Source: F23-D06 sp963643165
GTDB taxonomy: Bacteria > Bacteroidota > Bacteroidia > Bacteroidales > WCHB1-69
DNA: 64,000 nucleotides
Assembly: GCA_963643165.1 (NCBI GenBank)
Contig: CAVIJD010000001.1
Coordinates: 1 to 64,000 of the forward strand
Reading direction: 5' to 3'
Of the stretch, positions 52,801-59,879 are shown piece by piece. Both the position numbers and the translations under genes were made by a program. A model generated the notes under the pieces. It saw only the letters and a list, made by a program, of their open reading frames with translations. It was not told where the DNA came from and ran no database searches. Every line of letters begins with the position of its first letter. Positions within the stretch are counted from its first letter, which is position 1.

Positions 52801-55016
52801 TGACTGCTGCTGGCCTCTCCTACGACGCTACTACACATCAGATTACTGGTACACTCAGCGTTGCAGAAAATGTTGCTGAACTCTCTGCTTCCATTGAAGT
52901 TCAGGATGCTATTTGTCCTGCTTACAACAAGGTTGCTGACATCACATTCAAGATCAATGTCAAGCCTACGGCTACGCTCTCTATGATTGATACAGTATGC
53001 GTAGGAAATATGATTGTAAGTGATCTTGATACAACCAACGGCAGAACAACTGCTACTGGCAAATGGATGAAGAAACTCGAAAGTGCAACTGATTATTCAG
53101 AATGGGTTATCGGTGCCGGTGCTACCACGTTGACCCCGTATGCTTTCGCAGTTGACAATCACGCTCAAGTTTACTACACCATCACCAATGCTTGCGGTAC
53201 AGTCAATACTGACACACTTGAATTGCATGTGGCTTCTAATGGTAATGTGACACTTGACGCCACCAACTTCCGCGACACCTGTTCAGGTTCTCCGTTGAGT
53301 GACTTCATCGTCAAGAACCCTGTCATCAATGACACGACTGACGCAACCAGAATCATGTCAACCCAGTGGTACTTCAGACCTGCCGGTTCAACTGCTACTG
53401 TTACGGCAATTGCTACCACCGATGAAATCAACGTTGCCGGTGAGGTTAGATTCGCTTACACCACGCAATGCGGTGAGGTGACCTCCAACTGGTTCGCTCT
53501 CACATTCGACGCTGCTCCTGAGTTCTCTACAACGTTCGCTAACACTGATTTCGTAATCTGCCAGAATGACAAGTTCACGAAACCTACTTATACTTACAAT
53601 GCAGCTGGCAACAGTGCAGTTGTTGAGACTTGGACTATCACCAAGGCTGGTGAGACCACTGCTGAAGCATTTGATTTCAATACAGTTTACGATGTCACCT
53701 ACAACGGCGCTACCGTAACCCTTACGATTTCTAACGCTTGCGGTACAGATGAACACAGTGCTGTAGTTACAATCAACGCTCTGCCTGTACCTCAGATGCT
53801 GCAAGATGTTACCATCTGTAATGGCGAAAACTACACGTTGAGCATTAAGAATCCTGCTACAACCTCTACTTACAAGTGGGCTACCGTTGCTACTCCTGCA
53901 ACTCCTTACTCTGCCGGTACGTATGTGGCTACTGGTTCAACACTGACACGTACAGCTCCTGCTACTGATGCTGTCCTCTACTGGACTGTTCAGGAAACAG
54001 ATGCTAATGGATGTGTTTCTACAGTCGCTGTTAATGCTTCCGCAGACTCCATCAATTCTAACGTAGTTACCATCAATGTTACTTCTAAACCGGCATTCGT
54101 ATTCTACGATATGAACAATGTACCTACACACGACATCAACACTTCCATCAACAATGTAACCACCTCTTACAAGTGGGCTATCGATGGCAGATGCTACAGC
54201 AATAGTGATGAAAAGGTTTACGTCACGTTCACTATCAAACACAACGATACGATTATCCCGATGTCTGAAGTTGGTCATTACCTCAAACTCGAAGCGATAA
54301 ACGTTGGATATGGTAGCCAGATGTGGAACAACAGAGATTTGCTCTCTTACCCGTCATCCGATGGTTCTGCAACATTGTTACAGAATTCTCTCTATGAAAC
54401 AATGACATGCCATTATCCTCAGGTACATGTTCCTTCTACGGGTACCTCTGGTAACTTTGACTGGTTGTATCTGCACTTCCTTGACGGTCGCGTCAATACC
54501 AAGTACTTCACTCAGTTCTACATCCCTGGTGATTACACCATCGAATACGAACTCTACGCTACAAATGGTAATGATCTGCAGTACCGTTACAACAATGCAA
54601 CCCGCGGTTCTCTCATTGTTGGTGGTCAGGACTATGCAGAAACGCTCAGCACACTGCTCGCCGAGGACGTATTCACCATCCATGTTGACAATGGTCCTGC
54701 TTACGCTGAACCTGTGGTTGATGAACCTATCCCTGCTGTTGAACCTGAAACAACAGTTTCTGAGCCTACTTTGAGCGTTTACCCGAACCCTGCTACTGAA
54801 AACGTAACCGTCAAGGTTCAGGGTGTGGAAGGTAAGACTATCGTAAGAATCTCTACGCTTACCGGCAAAGTCGTTGCCGAAAGCACCGTCAGCGCCAATG
54901 CATCTAAATCTGCTAAACAGACTTGCGATGTTTCAGGTCTCGTACCTGGCGTATATGTCGTGCAAATCGTAAACGACAAGGCTGTTCTCTCACGTAAACT
55001 TGTTGTTACCAAATAA
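43815..55016 (+). CDS. Giant 3733-aa T9SS-sorted surface protein (adhesin-like mosaic of beta-sandwich repeats)
   Basis: One uninterrupted 11.2-kb frame. Signal peptide (LLSICFVSILLTMMSWTTAQAQ). A Cys-rich N-terminal region of about 350 residues is not assigned to a family. Residues of about 640-840 contain HYR-like units (YTVTDACGNVSEA and AQVTDACGNVSVK). Residues of about 1310-2080 hold about nine SprB-like units of roughly 80 residues (NNHCDLEANGTLTITAAN, CNGSDGTITVSNV). Residues of about 2080-3360 hold Ig/PKD-like units with a recurring TNACGT motif (YYYATNACGTTESS, YYTITNACGTVNTD). Near the end lies a unique domain (about 3410-3630), and residues of about 3652-3733 are a type A T9SS sorting domain (LSVYPNPATENVTVKVQG, LVPGVYVVQIVND). 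Inferred role: filamentous adhesin or motility-type surface protein. Codon use (many AAC, GCT, ACT) differs from neighbours and suggests high expression. Confidence 0.9.
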   Translation: MKKLLSICFVSILLTMMSWTTAQAQSPSGSCCFWIENMQPDTFRHIANLNGTMLAQDTGAGTDLVLNNVLNRARVGVTDVYTLHFPTDCGNKVSIEWLLYRDGQLVNGNMSDYATFEIYTRYAKLNVQGECESIRWLGGQVDNGDGICGCAGGVHLNHNDFPGARMADGTAPYYDESHLAAGYTNQMYTNNFDYFYLPFLADAGSQTQVKITWKQVGNYSLVMRLRERTGGTDYSFTYDGSQNPGMHVGGHQSCCGDIIAQDSIHYLVTTAHNKSICDGSTFNYGRPEYAFSEESLYYVLFGENTCDHWKVERIDTFQLYTRINPNVITENKTLCRNDRFSHEDLLALVTPVNLNAPGFRRYELLWSADGGETFVDLEDINLSNITRYGDRSYTFVVKQRNYYYNGFNDTINYPRIESDSIHYCEGEESTITITVNDLYKPVANPTNFAYCNEEIADQSLTLRAAIAENDHCADEIHWFTYDGTTPTTAEASRVQIGTSYTVELDELNPTNVDKVVKFAAYTYSTTTHTYSADFETFTIVFHATPEITLNDTQLDFVVCPGAEVTLESDVVCNFPAYKGVKPTLSYSWKKNGVAINTNVADLNTTASTECNHQDTYVLTVTATSMYDCEAEVTRTYTVLAKDDAQPTIAWRTGDRTVRRATLSGCDSSDVPAPYATLTEMAEDVKITDGCDNVVTLKYTDVAERSDCQTIVTRTYTVTDACGNVSEAIQHIFTIKNDYIPTIAGSRTIDPVNAMDCKYNAPDYATLRGIFDTAITVKFQCRQSTVENVVFFLENTNVVADGNLDIFADVNHVTIYAQVTDACGNVSVKTPVFDIYKPAQMYIARGSIALDTLELCVNQTNRAHFNSNFVMNGYEPYTYQWSQIAVVGQCVITPDNADNTTAEYTYATLTPELMDINTSSHIIMTVTDRYGCVASDTANAVHFYRLPDVTISTTGINDAVINDGDTLCPNYGRLITRANANSNLPDSIPAFMAYHWTGDAIAQNPYLQDNFFDLSCRNCHKMYQVNVEVTNKKNCKANATFHVWGIDNEAPVITAPTVDVRPLEAGKNCKIRIPDYTTFGGFFNNSNVTDNCRQPEYTGDRYDVTITQDIAAGTLVDVNTDVTVTIKTPCGPAATHVINVRFPEDVIAITDIASTPGCDPNPTTLTPTVINNEGTISYSWNINGRTYTTETVDVEATVANHTYSLTVTDNTTGCKSSQNVDVTVYRTPVPADVTLAMTPNHYCGTLESDGTVSYTVNDAEVSHIVGYRMTGDVFAPYRDMDYVYTNLIQGVHEFTFYTSDGCTMTLKAKVTQDSLETFTATVLRHNDQCEPNYGGSVQVTPQKENYIYTIIGNAAVTTGETQTGRANVITPLMFNWLYQDTYRIQVATTKNCVFYTNEVRVLDITDTPAVHTYNVVNVSRCDVPDGQIQVNNTNASYSYILNGQVIPGNNGTITFSGLASGTYTLKMMSAGKCVREMSISVGSNADAPAQPIYQLTDNNHCDLEANGTLTITAANTTQGFTYTVEGVTIIADGTSNVVFNNLGTGTHTIEVLGVNQCLAQYDFTIDFENVAEDFAANEVKSYNGDNCRTPNNRIVINADPDYNYFVYDANDELVDPADYSALEDGVYRVVKQHAEFKCEFETIVKVHVVKPVYNMQLTVNNDEDCSTVGTGSIVVSNGAGYTFFTTLGDDTFTLTGLDGTNTYTVHAISNTTFCEYTKDATVEIDGYTPEIKAISSTANYLCFENEYNGSITVTLKNTAALADVLPCTYYIKNTTTGIEANNETGVFTDLQAGNYDVWVISNLHCQTDVSDATVLDSAFIRPQYVITPNHNCFWTPNNPGSGCIDIIQPRDVAGLHNYTYTISQENAGAWSFVADIDKVSLRYCFLDDATYHLKIVDELTGCEYDGDFVVPFEAINVTATVASEDNHRCDATGNGFITVNATSDHEYSTLYFKLTNAANVDVTPVMPIGATVNNLVAGTYYVTVIDSFSNCIYDDLANREVVIENDPYTITFDVATTDNALCNGSDGTITVSNVVSTNPAAAGFEYSLDGITYQSSALFENLASGAYVVYVRDIQSQCVATVNALIKDRTDNAPIISNITSNGHNLAGTLHFCQNTTGTIFADVTSNIAGDVNFDYEWTNSCHTGIFSTADSVNVRTDEVLCCDYILVVTSELTGCVNSTRVNVCIDSLPKIHYIVNNAPWTTVDPNNIYNCENKAVTIGINTYNLLSYNWTNGITTTDASFTIPAYAYEPGEIASFCVNVEDVNGCKNYGVINLIEKPISTKTVDIDACITYSYTTDNGLLVNRTYGDALANPFTYTRTYTAANGCDSIVTYNVKINAAPTVALAIENPANDFWCAGNVITNRADLGLTVTDATQKGWKISNDNVFNMQDANFDITSPLVYPAHNGKYLFAYAANSCDTVFVGPYMITVDSMPRIDGNIAVTNYCAGSTFDVTTPAAVSNANPSAAIYSTWKLVDGANVKEFNGSDVVRKAYNGMTVRYILGNHCGKDSVEAVITVDSVVKPIITIDNEYCAGDVLNLASFIITNAALNTTPTDTVIKLDGVPYVAGTKLAIANANVSAVLTYECGTIESAPVTITVHDTAHLALSTTSVTPLCISTAYVVNAECAESNTINVIDNVNCNITITDGPDANQKTIKALAIHRGMASFTVVSTAEANCGNPKKHTFTFQVDSTPRITSDLANQVVCHDGTISTVVAPTYEVEIPAATTTKFEYLNAAGVWVEFAPATKTWSITEDATQIRFAITNDCGTAYSNVANVTVNEISTTSVLDTICKEDSQVYFITFAKNVIPSVVSAQGKVTVTPDATVRGKYTIEPVGTTLGNDTLVITANVPATYNGPCAEKTVKVPFTVVDKPVVTIPQAAYTVCEGEVLPATLFDATVNRNFGNIYAQGWKIRKASASTAVDYVATTKMSADYNNAVLYYYATNACGTTESSVMTITVNDTVKLSINNADQTICNNTAITPITVTTNKTTVVLSDELTAAGLSYDATTHQITGTLSVAENVAELSASIEVQDAICPAYNKVADITFKINVKPTATLSMIDTVCVGNMIVSDLDTTNGRTTATGKWMKKLESATDYSEWVIGAGATTLTPYAFAVDNHAQVYYTITNACGTVNTDTLELHVASNGNVTLDATNFRDTCSGSPLSDFIVKNPVINDTTDATRIMSTQWYFRPAGSTATVTAIATTDEINVAGEVRFAYTTQCGEVTSNWFALTFDAAPEFSTTFANTDFVICQNDKFTKPTYTYNAAGNSAVVETWTITKAGETTAEAFDFNTVYDVTYNGATVTLTISNACGTDEHSAVVTINALPVPQMLQDVTICNGENYTLSIKNPATTSTYKWATVATPATPYSAGTYVATGSTLTRTAPATDAVLYWTVQETDANGCVSTVAVNASADSINSNVVTINVTSKPAFVFYDMNNVPTHDINTSINNVTTSYKWAIDGRCYSNSDEKVYVTFTIKHNDTIIPMSEVGHYLKLEAINVGYGSQMWNNRDLLSYPSSDGSATLLQNSLYETMTCHYPQVHVPSTGTSGNFDWLYLHFLDGRVNTKYFTQFYIPGDYTIEYELYATNGNDLQYRYNNATRGSLIVGGQDYAETLSTLLAEDVFTIHVDNGPAYAEPVVDEPIPAVEPETTVSEPTLSVYPNPATENVTVKVQGVEGKTIVRISTLTGKVVAESTVSANASKSAKQTCDVSGLVPGVYVVQIVNDKAVLSRKLVVTK
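47755..50060 (+). repeat. SprB-like protein repeat array inside the giant gene (diverged)
   Basis: About nine in-frame units share C, then 5-8 residues, G-x-I-x-V, then an aromatic/Gly turn: CEPNYGGSVQVTP, CDVPDGQIQVNNT, CDLEANGTLTITA, CRTPNNRIVINA, CSTVGTGSIVVSN, CFENEYNGSITVT, CIDIIQP, CDATGNGFITVNA, CNGSDGTITVSN. The units are well diverged at the DNA level, so recent expansion is unlikely. Boundaries are approximate. Confidence 0.65.
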
Positions 55017-55037
55017 TTGAACAGTTAATCATACTTT

Positions 55038-55073
55038 AGGGAGTTGTGCCTTAACACACAACTCCCTTTTTTG
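55038..55073 (+). terminator. Terminator of the giant surface protein gene
   Basis: A perfect 11-bp stem AGGGAGTTGTG / CACAACTCCCT with an 8-base loop, followed by TTTTTTG. It starts 22 bases after the stop codon and ends 10 bases before the next gene. Confidence 0.92.
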
Positions 55074-55082
55074 TTAATAGTC

Positions 55083-56879
55083 ATGAATGAAACACGAAAA
55101 ATTTCTCACTTTATACTGAAGCGTTACAGAGGCAGGCTCGCTGCAATATTTCTGCTCAATGTGGTCTCTGTCATCCTGTCCGTTTTCGTGTTCATGATGA
55201 TAGAACCTTTCACGAGACTGCTCTTCCGGGGTAACCTCGATGGGCTGAGTCCCATTTCTTCCTTATTTGTTGAGTCAATCAGCAAAATTGTCTCACTTGA
55301 CGAATTTGGGGGTTCCATGCTCTTTTTAGTGAGTTTTGCCATTGCAGTCTATCTCTTCAAAAACCTCTTCGGCTATGCTTCGCAATGGGTGCTTGCATCC
55401 GTCCGCAGCGACTTAGTCTGCTATCTCCGCAGTCGGATCTTCGACAAAATCTTGGCTTTGCCCATCGGCTACTTCTCGCTCCAAAAACGTGGCGACATCG
55501 TCTCCCGTGCCGTCAATGACGCTCAGGAAATCGAATTCACCACCTTGGCGGCCATCAAATGCTTTGTTACAGATCCGCTTGCAGTACTGCTCTACCTTGC
55601 CGTGTTGCTGCTTATCAACACCCCGCTTACCCTGTGCATACTCGTCTTTCTGCCTTGTACCTTTCTCATCATCGGCAGAATATCCCATTCTTTGCGCAAA
55701 GAGTCTAAAACATCCAAACGGTGGTTGGGCGCTTTACTCTCTGCCGTTGAGGAAACCTTGTCGGGGATACGTATCATAAAAGGCTTCAACGCACAAGCAC
55801 AAGCAGAGAAAAACTTCTCCTTTCTTAATGAAAGATTCACCCGCAATCAGAAGCGTGTTTATCGCAAGGCAGACCTTTCTTCGCCATTGAGCGAGTTCTT
55901 AGGAGTGACTACCGTAATGGTTGTCTTGATTGTCGGGGGACGAATGGTCCTTGCGCCTCAGCCGAAGCTCTCGGCTGAGCTTTTCATCGCATACATTGCA
56001 CTCTTCACCCAGATTATAACACCATTGAAAAACATCTCCACCGCTATCGCCAATTACAAAAGGGGACAGTCGGCGATGGACCGCATCACCGAAGTGCTCG
56101 ATGCCGACGAGGTGATCTTAACTTCGTCAAACCCCTTGCCCGTAACCTCGTTTCAGCGCGACATCGTTTTTGATAGTGTCACGTTCTCCTACGGAAATGT
56201 TCCTGTTATAACAAGGTTTGACCTTACCATCAAGAAAGGCGAAACTGTCGCTCTGATTGGTCCGTCGGGTGCGGGGAAAACCACTATTACCGACTTGATT
56301 GAGCGTTTTTACGACCCCACAAACGGGAGCATTTTGCTTGACGGCATTGACATACGACAATATGACCTTGCCCAGTACCGTCGTTTGTTTTCCCTTGTCT
56401 CGCAGGATGTTGTACTTTTCAACGACACCATCTACAACAACATCGTATTAGGTGCTCAGGGCGTATCGGATACTGATGTCGTTGCGGCGTTAAAGGCCGC
56501 TGACATCTATGAGTTCGTCGCAGCCTTGCCCGAAGGTCTGCAGCACCGTTTGAGCGACCGCGGCGCCAACCTCTCCGGTGGGCAGCGGCAGCGACTCAGC
56601 ATTGCGAGGGCGGTACTTCGCAACTCGCCGATCCTTATCTTGGACGAGGCCACTTCAGCCATGGACACAGAAACCGAAAGAGAAATCCAGAAAGCTTTGG
56701 ACACGCTCACCGCCAACCGTACCGTAGTCGCGGTGGCACACCGTCTAAGCACCATCCAGAACGCTCACCATATCGTTGTCCTCGACAAAGGGCGGATTGT
56801 GGAGCAGGGAAACCATGAAAACTTAATGCAACGTGACAGTTATTACAAAAAAATCATCAACATTCAACAGCAGAACTAA
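55083..56879 (+). CDS. MsbA-type ABC exporter (fused membrane and ATPase domains)
   Basis: A 598-aa inner-membrane half-transporter that works as a homodimer. Six transmembrane segments (about 20-320) in the ABC type I exporter fold (GYFSLQKRGDIVSRAVNDAQ is typical of the coupling region). The ATPase domain (about 345-598) has Walker A GPSGAGKTT, Q-loop SQDVVLFNDTI, signature LSGGQRQRLSIARA, Walker B ILILDEATSAMD and H-loop VAHRLST. It most resembles the lipid A flippase MsbA, though multidrug or peptide exporters share the pattern. ATG 55083 is chosen over a longer frame that crosses the preceding terminator. Its stop shares a base with trmB (TAATG). Confidence 0.92.
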   Translation: MNETRKISHFILKRYRGRLAAIFLLNVVSVILSVFVFMMIEPFTRLLFRGNLDGLSPISSLFVESISKIVSLDEFGGSMLFLVSFAIAVYLFKNLFGYASQWVLASVRSDLVCYLRSRIFDKILALPIGYFSLQKRGDIVSRAVNDAQEIEFTTLAAIKCFVTDPLAVLLYLAVLLLINTPLTLCILVFLPCTFLIIGRISHSLRKESKTSKRWLGALLSAVEETLSGIRIIKGFNAQAQAEKNFSFLNERFTRNQKRVYRKADLSSPLSEFLGVTTVMVVLIVGGRMVLAPQPKLSAELFIAYIALFTQIITPLKNISTAIANYKRGQSAMDRITEVLDADEVILTSSNPLPVTSFQRDIVFDSVTFSYGNVPVITRFDLTIKKGETVALIGPSGAGKTTITDLIERFYDPTNGSILLDGIDIRQYDLAQYRRLFSLVSQDVVLFNDTIYNNIVLGAQGVSDTDVVAALKAADIYEFVAALPEGLQHRLSDRGANLSGGQRQRLSIARAVLRNSPILILDEATSAMDTETEREIQKALDTLTANRTVVAVAHRLSTIQNAHHIVVLDKGRIVEQGNHENLMQRDSYYKKIINIQQQN

Positions 56880-57541
56880 TGGCAAAACACAAGTTGGCAA
56901 GATTTGCCGAAAACGAAACCTTTGGCAACCTTTTTCAGCATACGCAATATGACCGTGTCAATCAGCCATTTCCGTTAAAAGGGCGGTGGCGTGAAGACTA
57001 TTTTCACAACAATAATCCCATCGTTCTGGAATTGGGATGTGGAAAGGGAGACTACACCATAGCCATGGCGCGGCGGAACCCGAACGGCAATTACATCGGC
57101 ATCGACCGCAAGGGGGCGCGGTTGTGGCGCGGCTGCAAAGACGCCATAGAGAGCGAAATGAGCAATGTTGCGTTCCTCCGCATCAACATCGACAAAATAG
57201 GGTACTACTTTGAGAAAGGAGAAGTAAACGAGATATGGGTCACATTTCCGGATCCGCAGCCCAAGAACGAGCGCAAGCGGCTCGTGTCGCCCCGGTTTGC
57301 GGAATTCTACCGCCAAGTGTTGCCTGCGGACGGCGGCATTGTCAACCTCAAGACAGACAGCCGGCTGCTTTACGACTATGTGTTAGAGACCGTTCCGCAA
57401 GCGCATTGGCAGATGTTGGAAAACATCTTTGACGTATATGCCGACGGAAGCAACGAACTGCTCACGGGCATCCAGACCTTCTATGAAAAGATGTGGTTGC
57501 AGGAGGGGCGCACCATCTCCTATGTAAGAATCAGAATATGA
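56879..57541 (+). CDS. trmB: tRNA (guanine-N7)-methyltransferase TrmB
   Basis: A 220-aa SAM-dependent enzyme making m7G46 in tRNA. Motifs: PIVLELGCGKGDYTIAMARR (SAM-binding), NYIGIDRKGARLWRG, VTFPDPQPKNERKRLVSPRF (active-site region with PDP) and LKTDSRLLYDYVLE. Length and order are normal. It is translationally coupled to the exporter gene upstream. Confidence 0.95.
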   Translation: MAKHKLARFAENETFGNLFQHTQYDRVNQPFPLKGRWREDYFHNNNPIVLELGCGKGDYTIAMARRNPNGNYIGIDRKGARLWRGCKDAIESEMSNVAFLRINIDKIGYYFEKGEVNEIWVTFPDPQPKNERKRLVSPRFAEFYRQVLPADGGIVNLKTDSRLLYDYVLETVPQAHWQMLENIFDVYADGSNELLTGIQTFYEKMWLQEGRTISYVRIRI

Positions 57542-57860
57542 ACAGATAATGACGCATGAACGTGCTTGTCGGAACAGGCAGGGGGAGTGGAGGCGGGTGT
57601 GCTTTAAACAAAAATAATGCCATTCGTGATTTTTTTTTCAAAAATAACATACGGGGCGAAAAAAATGCTATATTTGCCAACTTGTTGAAAAATTGGTCTG
57701 CAAGTGTATTTGGGCGTGCGCATTTGTGGCGTAAGTGTTTGAGCGAAAGGAAATTGCAGGGATGGATATTAAACAAGTAGGTGTTGATTAAGTAGGGTGG
57801 AAATGGCAGAAAAAATGACAAAACGTTCTAAGAACATATAAAAAACGAAAATTCGAGAAG
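57542..57860 (+). promoter_or_regulatory. Intergenic region and leader of the secE-rpoB gene series
   Basis: 319 bases without a supported gene. A -7 match TATATTTG at 57669-57676 would give a leader of about 180 bases before secE. A short frame from 57556 (MNVLVGTGRGSGGGCALNKN) has no Shine-Dalgarno or recognisable content and is probably chance. tufA and tRNA-Trp, which often stand directly before secE in bacteria, are not here. Confidence 0.5.
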
Positions 57861-58049
57861 ATGAAAATAGTGAATTATTTTAAAGAAGTGTATGAAGAGT
57901 TGGCTCACAAGACGAGTTGGCCCACCATGCAGGAACTGGGAAATAGTGTTGTGGTAGTGTCCATTGCTTCCCTAATAATCGCGTTGATCGTGTTTTTGAT
58001 GGATGCTATTTTCAATTTGGGAATGGATCTCGTATTCCCGGCTGTTTAG
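57861..58049 (+). CDS. secE: Preprotein translocase subunit SecE
   Basis: A 62-aa single-span membrane subunit of SecYEG. It shows the conserved amphipathic helix YFKEVYEELAHKTSWPTMQE and one transmembrane segment (VVVSIASLIIALIVFLMDAIF). Position before nusG and the L11 operon is the canonical one. Confidence 0.96.
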   Translation: MKIVNYFKEVYEELAHKTSWPTMQELGNSVVVVSIASLIIALIVFLMDAIFNLGMDLVFPAV

Positions 58050-58088
58050 TCTTCTCAAAGGCGGAATCATATCCAAAAGTAACAGATC

Positions 58089-58643
58089 ATGGCTGAAATC
58101 GAGCGTAAATGGTATGTGATTAAGGCTGTCACCGGAACCGAGAAGAAGGTGAAGCAGAACATTGAGACGGAGGTTGAGAAATCGATTCTCAAAGATTACG
58201 TTTCAAAGGTGCTCATTCCGACGGAGAAGGTGCATCACATCACGAAGAGTGGGAAGAAAGTAGTGTCAGAGCGCAACTATTTTCCGAGTTACATCTTCAT
58301 AGAGGTAGCGCGGATGGAAGAGGTGTTCAGCATGCTGCTTGAGATTCCCGGCGTGTTGGGATTTGTGGGATGCAAACACAAGAGCGACAATCCCGTAGCG
58401 TTGCGTCCGGCGGAAGTTTCCCGGCTGTTAGGGAAGGTAGATGAGTTGTTGTCTCAGGACGACTCCTTCATCCAGCCTTTTGTAGTAGGCGAGGAGATCA
58501 AAGTTATCGACGGGCCTTTCAACACCTTCAACGGGTTTATTGAAGAGATAGACGCGGAGAAGAAGAAGCTGAAGATTATGGTGAAGATTTTCGGCCGTAA
58601 GACCCCGCTGGAGTTGGGTTTTATGCAGGTTGAAAAAATATGA
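58089..58643 (+). CDS. nusG: Transcription termination/antitermination protein NusG
   Basis: A 184-aa protein linking RNA polymerase to the ribosome or Rho. NGN domain (WYVIKAVTGTEKKVKQNIET; NYFPSYIFIEVARM; IPGVLGFVGCKHKSDNPVAL) and a C-terminal KOW domain (VGEEIKVIDGPFNTFNGFIE). The inserted loop between strands in the NGN domain is usual for Bacteroidota. Confidence 0.96.
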   Translation: MAEIERKWYVIKAVTGTEKKVKQNIETEVEKSILKDYVSKVLIPTEKVHHITKSGKKVVSERNYFPSYIFIEVARMEEVFSMLLEIPGVLGFVGCKHKSDNPVALRPAEVSRLLGKVDELLSQDDSFIQPFVVGEEIKVIDGPFNTFNGFIEEIDAEKKKLKIMVKIFGRKTPLELGFMQVEKI

Positions 58644-58684
58644 AGCCGCAATTAGTTACAAACAAATAAATTAAATCACAAACA

Positions 58685-59134
58685 ATGGCAAAAGAAGTAG
58701 CTGGATTAATTAAGTTACAAATTAAAGGAGGGGCAGCCAACCCGGCACCCCCTGTAGGTCCTGCACTGGGCTCAAAGGGAGTGAACATCATGGACTTTTG
58801 CAAGCAGTTCAATGCGCGTACGCAGGAAATGGCTGGCAAGATTATCCCTGTTGTGATTACGGTTTACAAGGACAAATCGTTTGATTTCATCACAAAGACT
58901 CCTCCGGTTGCTGTACAGATTAAGGAAGCAGCCAAACTTCAAAAAGGTTCCGGCGAACCTAACCGTTCAAAAGTCGGTACTATCACGTGGGACCAGGTGC
59001 GGACGATTGCCGAGACCAAGATGAGCGATTTGAACTGTTTTGAGCTCGAACCCGCGATGTCTATGGTAGCAGGCACGGCACGCAGCATGGGTGTGAACGT
59101 GAAAGGTGGCCAGAATCCTTTTGAGAAAAATTAA
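58685..59134 (+). CDS. rplK: 50S ribosomal protein L11
   Basis: A 149-aa protein of the GTPase-associated centre binding 23S rRNA and factors. Starts AKEVAGLIKLQIKGGAANPA with PPVGPALGSKGVNIM; the C-terminal rRNA-binding domain ends TARSMGVNVKG. Length normal. The gene lies 41 bases after nusG and 23 before rplA. Confidence 0.98.
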   Translation: MAKEVAGLIKLQIKGGAANPAPPVGPALGSKGVNIMDFCKQFNARTQEMAGKIIPVVITVYKDKSFDFITKTPPVAVQIKEAAKLQKGSGEPNRSKVGTITWDQVRTIAETKMSDLNCFELEPAMSMVAGTARSMGVNVKGGQNPFEKN

Positions 59135-59157
59135 TAACAAGTAAAACTAAGAATCAC

Positions 59158-59853
59158 ATGGCTAAAATATCAAAAAAACGCAAAGAGGCTTTTGCTAAAT
59201 TTGATAAGAGCAAGGCTTACGCTTTGCCGGAAGCTATCAAGGTGGTGAAAGATCTTACCTATACCAAGTTTGACGCTTCTTTCGACATCGACGTCCGTTT
59301 GGGCGTTGACCCGAGAAAGGCCAACCAGATGGTACGCGGTATTGTCACGCTGCCCCACGGCACCGGCAAGGAAGTGCGTGTGCTTGTGCTCTGTACGCAA
59401 GACAAAGAAGATGAAGCAAAGGCAGCGGGTGCGGATTATGTGGGCCTGGATGAATACGTTGACAAGATCAAGCAAGGTTGGACAGACGTGGATGTCATCA
59501 TCACGATGCCCAGCGTTATGCCTAAGATCGGCGCACTCGGCAGGATACTGGGTCCCCGCGGCCTTATGCCTAACCCCAAATCCGGCACCGTGACGATGGA
59601 TATCGGCAAGGCCGTTACCGAAGTCAAGGCCGGTAAGATTGATTTCAAGGTTGACAAGTACGGCATTATCCACACCTCCATCGGCAAGAACCACTTCACG
59701 GTGGATCAGATTGCAGATAACGCCCGCGAGATGATGAGCACTATCATCAAGTTGAAACCCTCGTCAGCCAAAGGAACCTATATCAAGAGCATCTTCCTCT
59801 CCACGACGATGAGTCCTGGCGTGCAGGTAGATCCCAAGTCAGTTACAGTATAA
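59158..59853 (+). CDS. rplA: 50S ribosomal protein L1
   Basis: A 231-aa protein of the L1 stalk; in many bacteria it represses its own operon. Motifs: FDASFDIDVRLGVDPRKANQ, PHGTGKEVRVLVLC, GRILGPRGLMPNPKSGTV and VDKYGIIHTSIGKNHF. Length normal. Confidence 0.98.
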   Translation: MAKISKKRKEAFAKFDKSKAYALPEAIKVVKDLTYTKFDASFDIDVRLGVDPRKANQMVRGIVTLPHGTGKEVRVLVLCTQDKEDEAKAAGADYVGLDEYVDKIKQGWTDVDVIITMPSVMPKIGALGRILGPRGLMPNPKSGTVTMDIGKAVTEVKAGKIDFKVDKYGIIHTSIGKNHFTVDQIADNAREMMSTIIKLKPSSAKGTYIKSIFLSTTMSPGVQVDPKSVTV

Positions 59854-59879
59854 TCTAAAAGTCTAAGCGAAAAAAACGT

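Noticed and set aside
57556..57780. Small frame of 74 codons before secE
   Set aside because: No ribosome-binding site or homology known to me; it spans the likely promoter.
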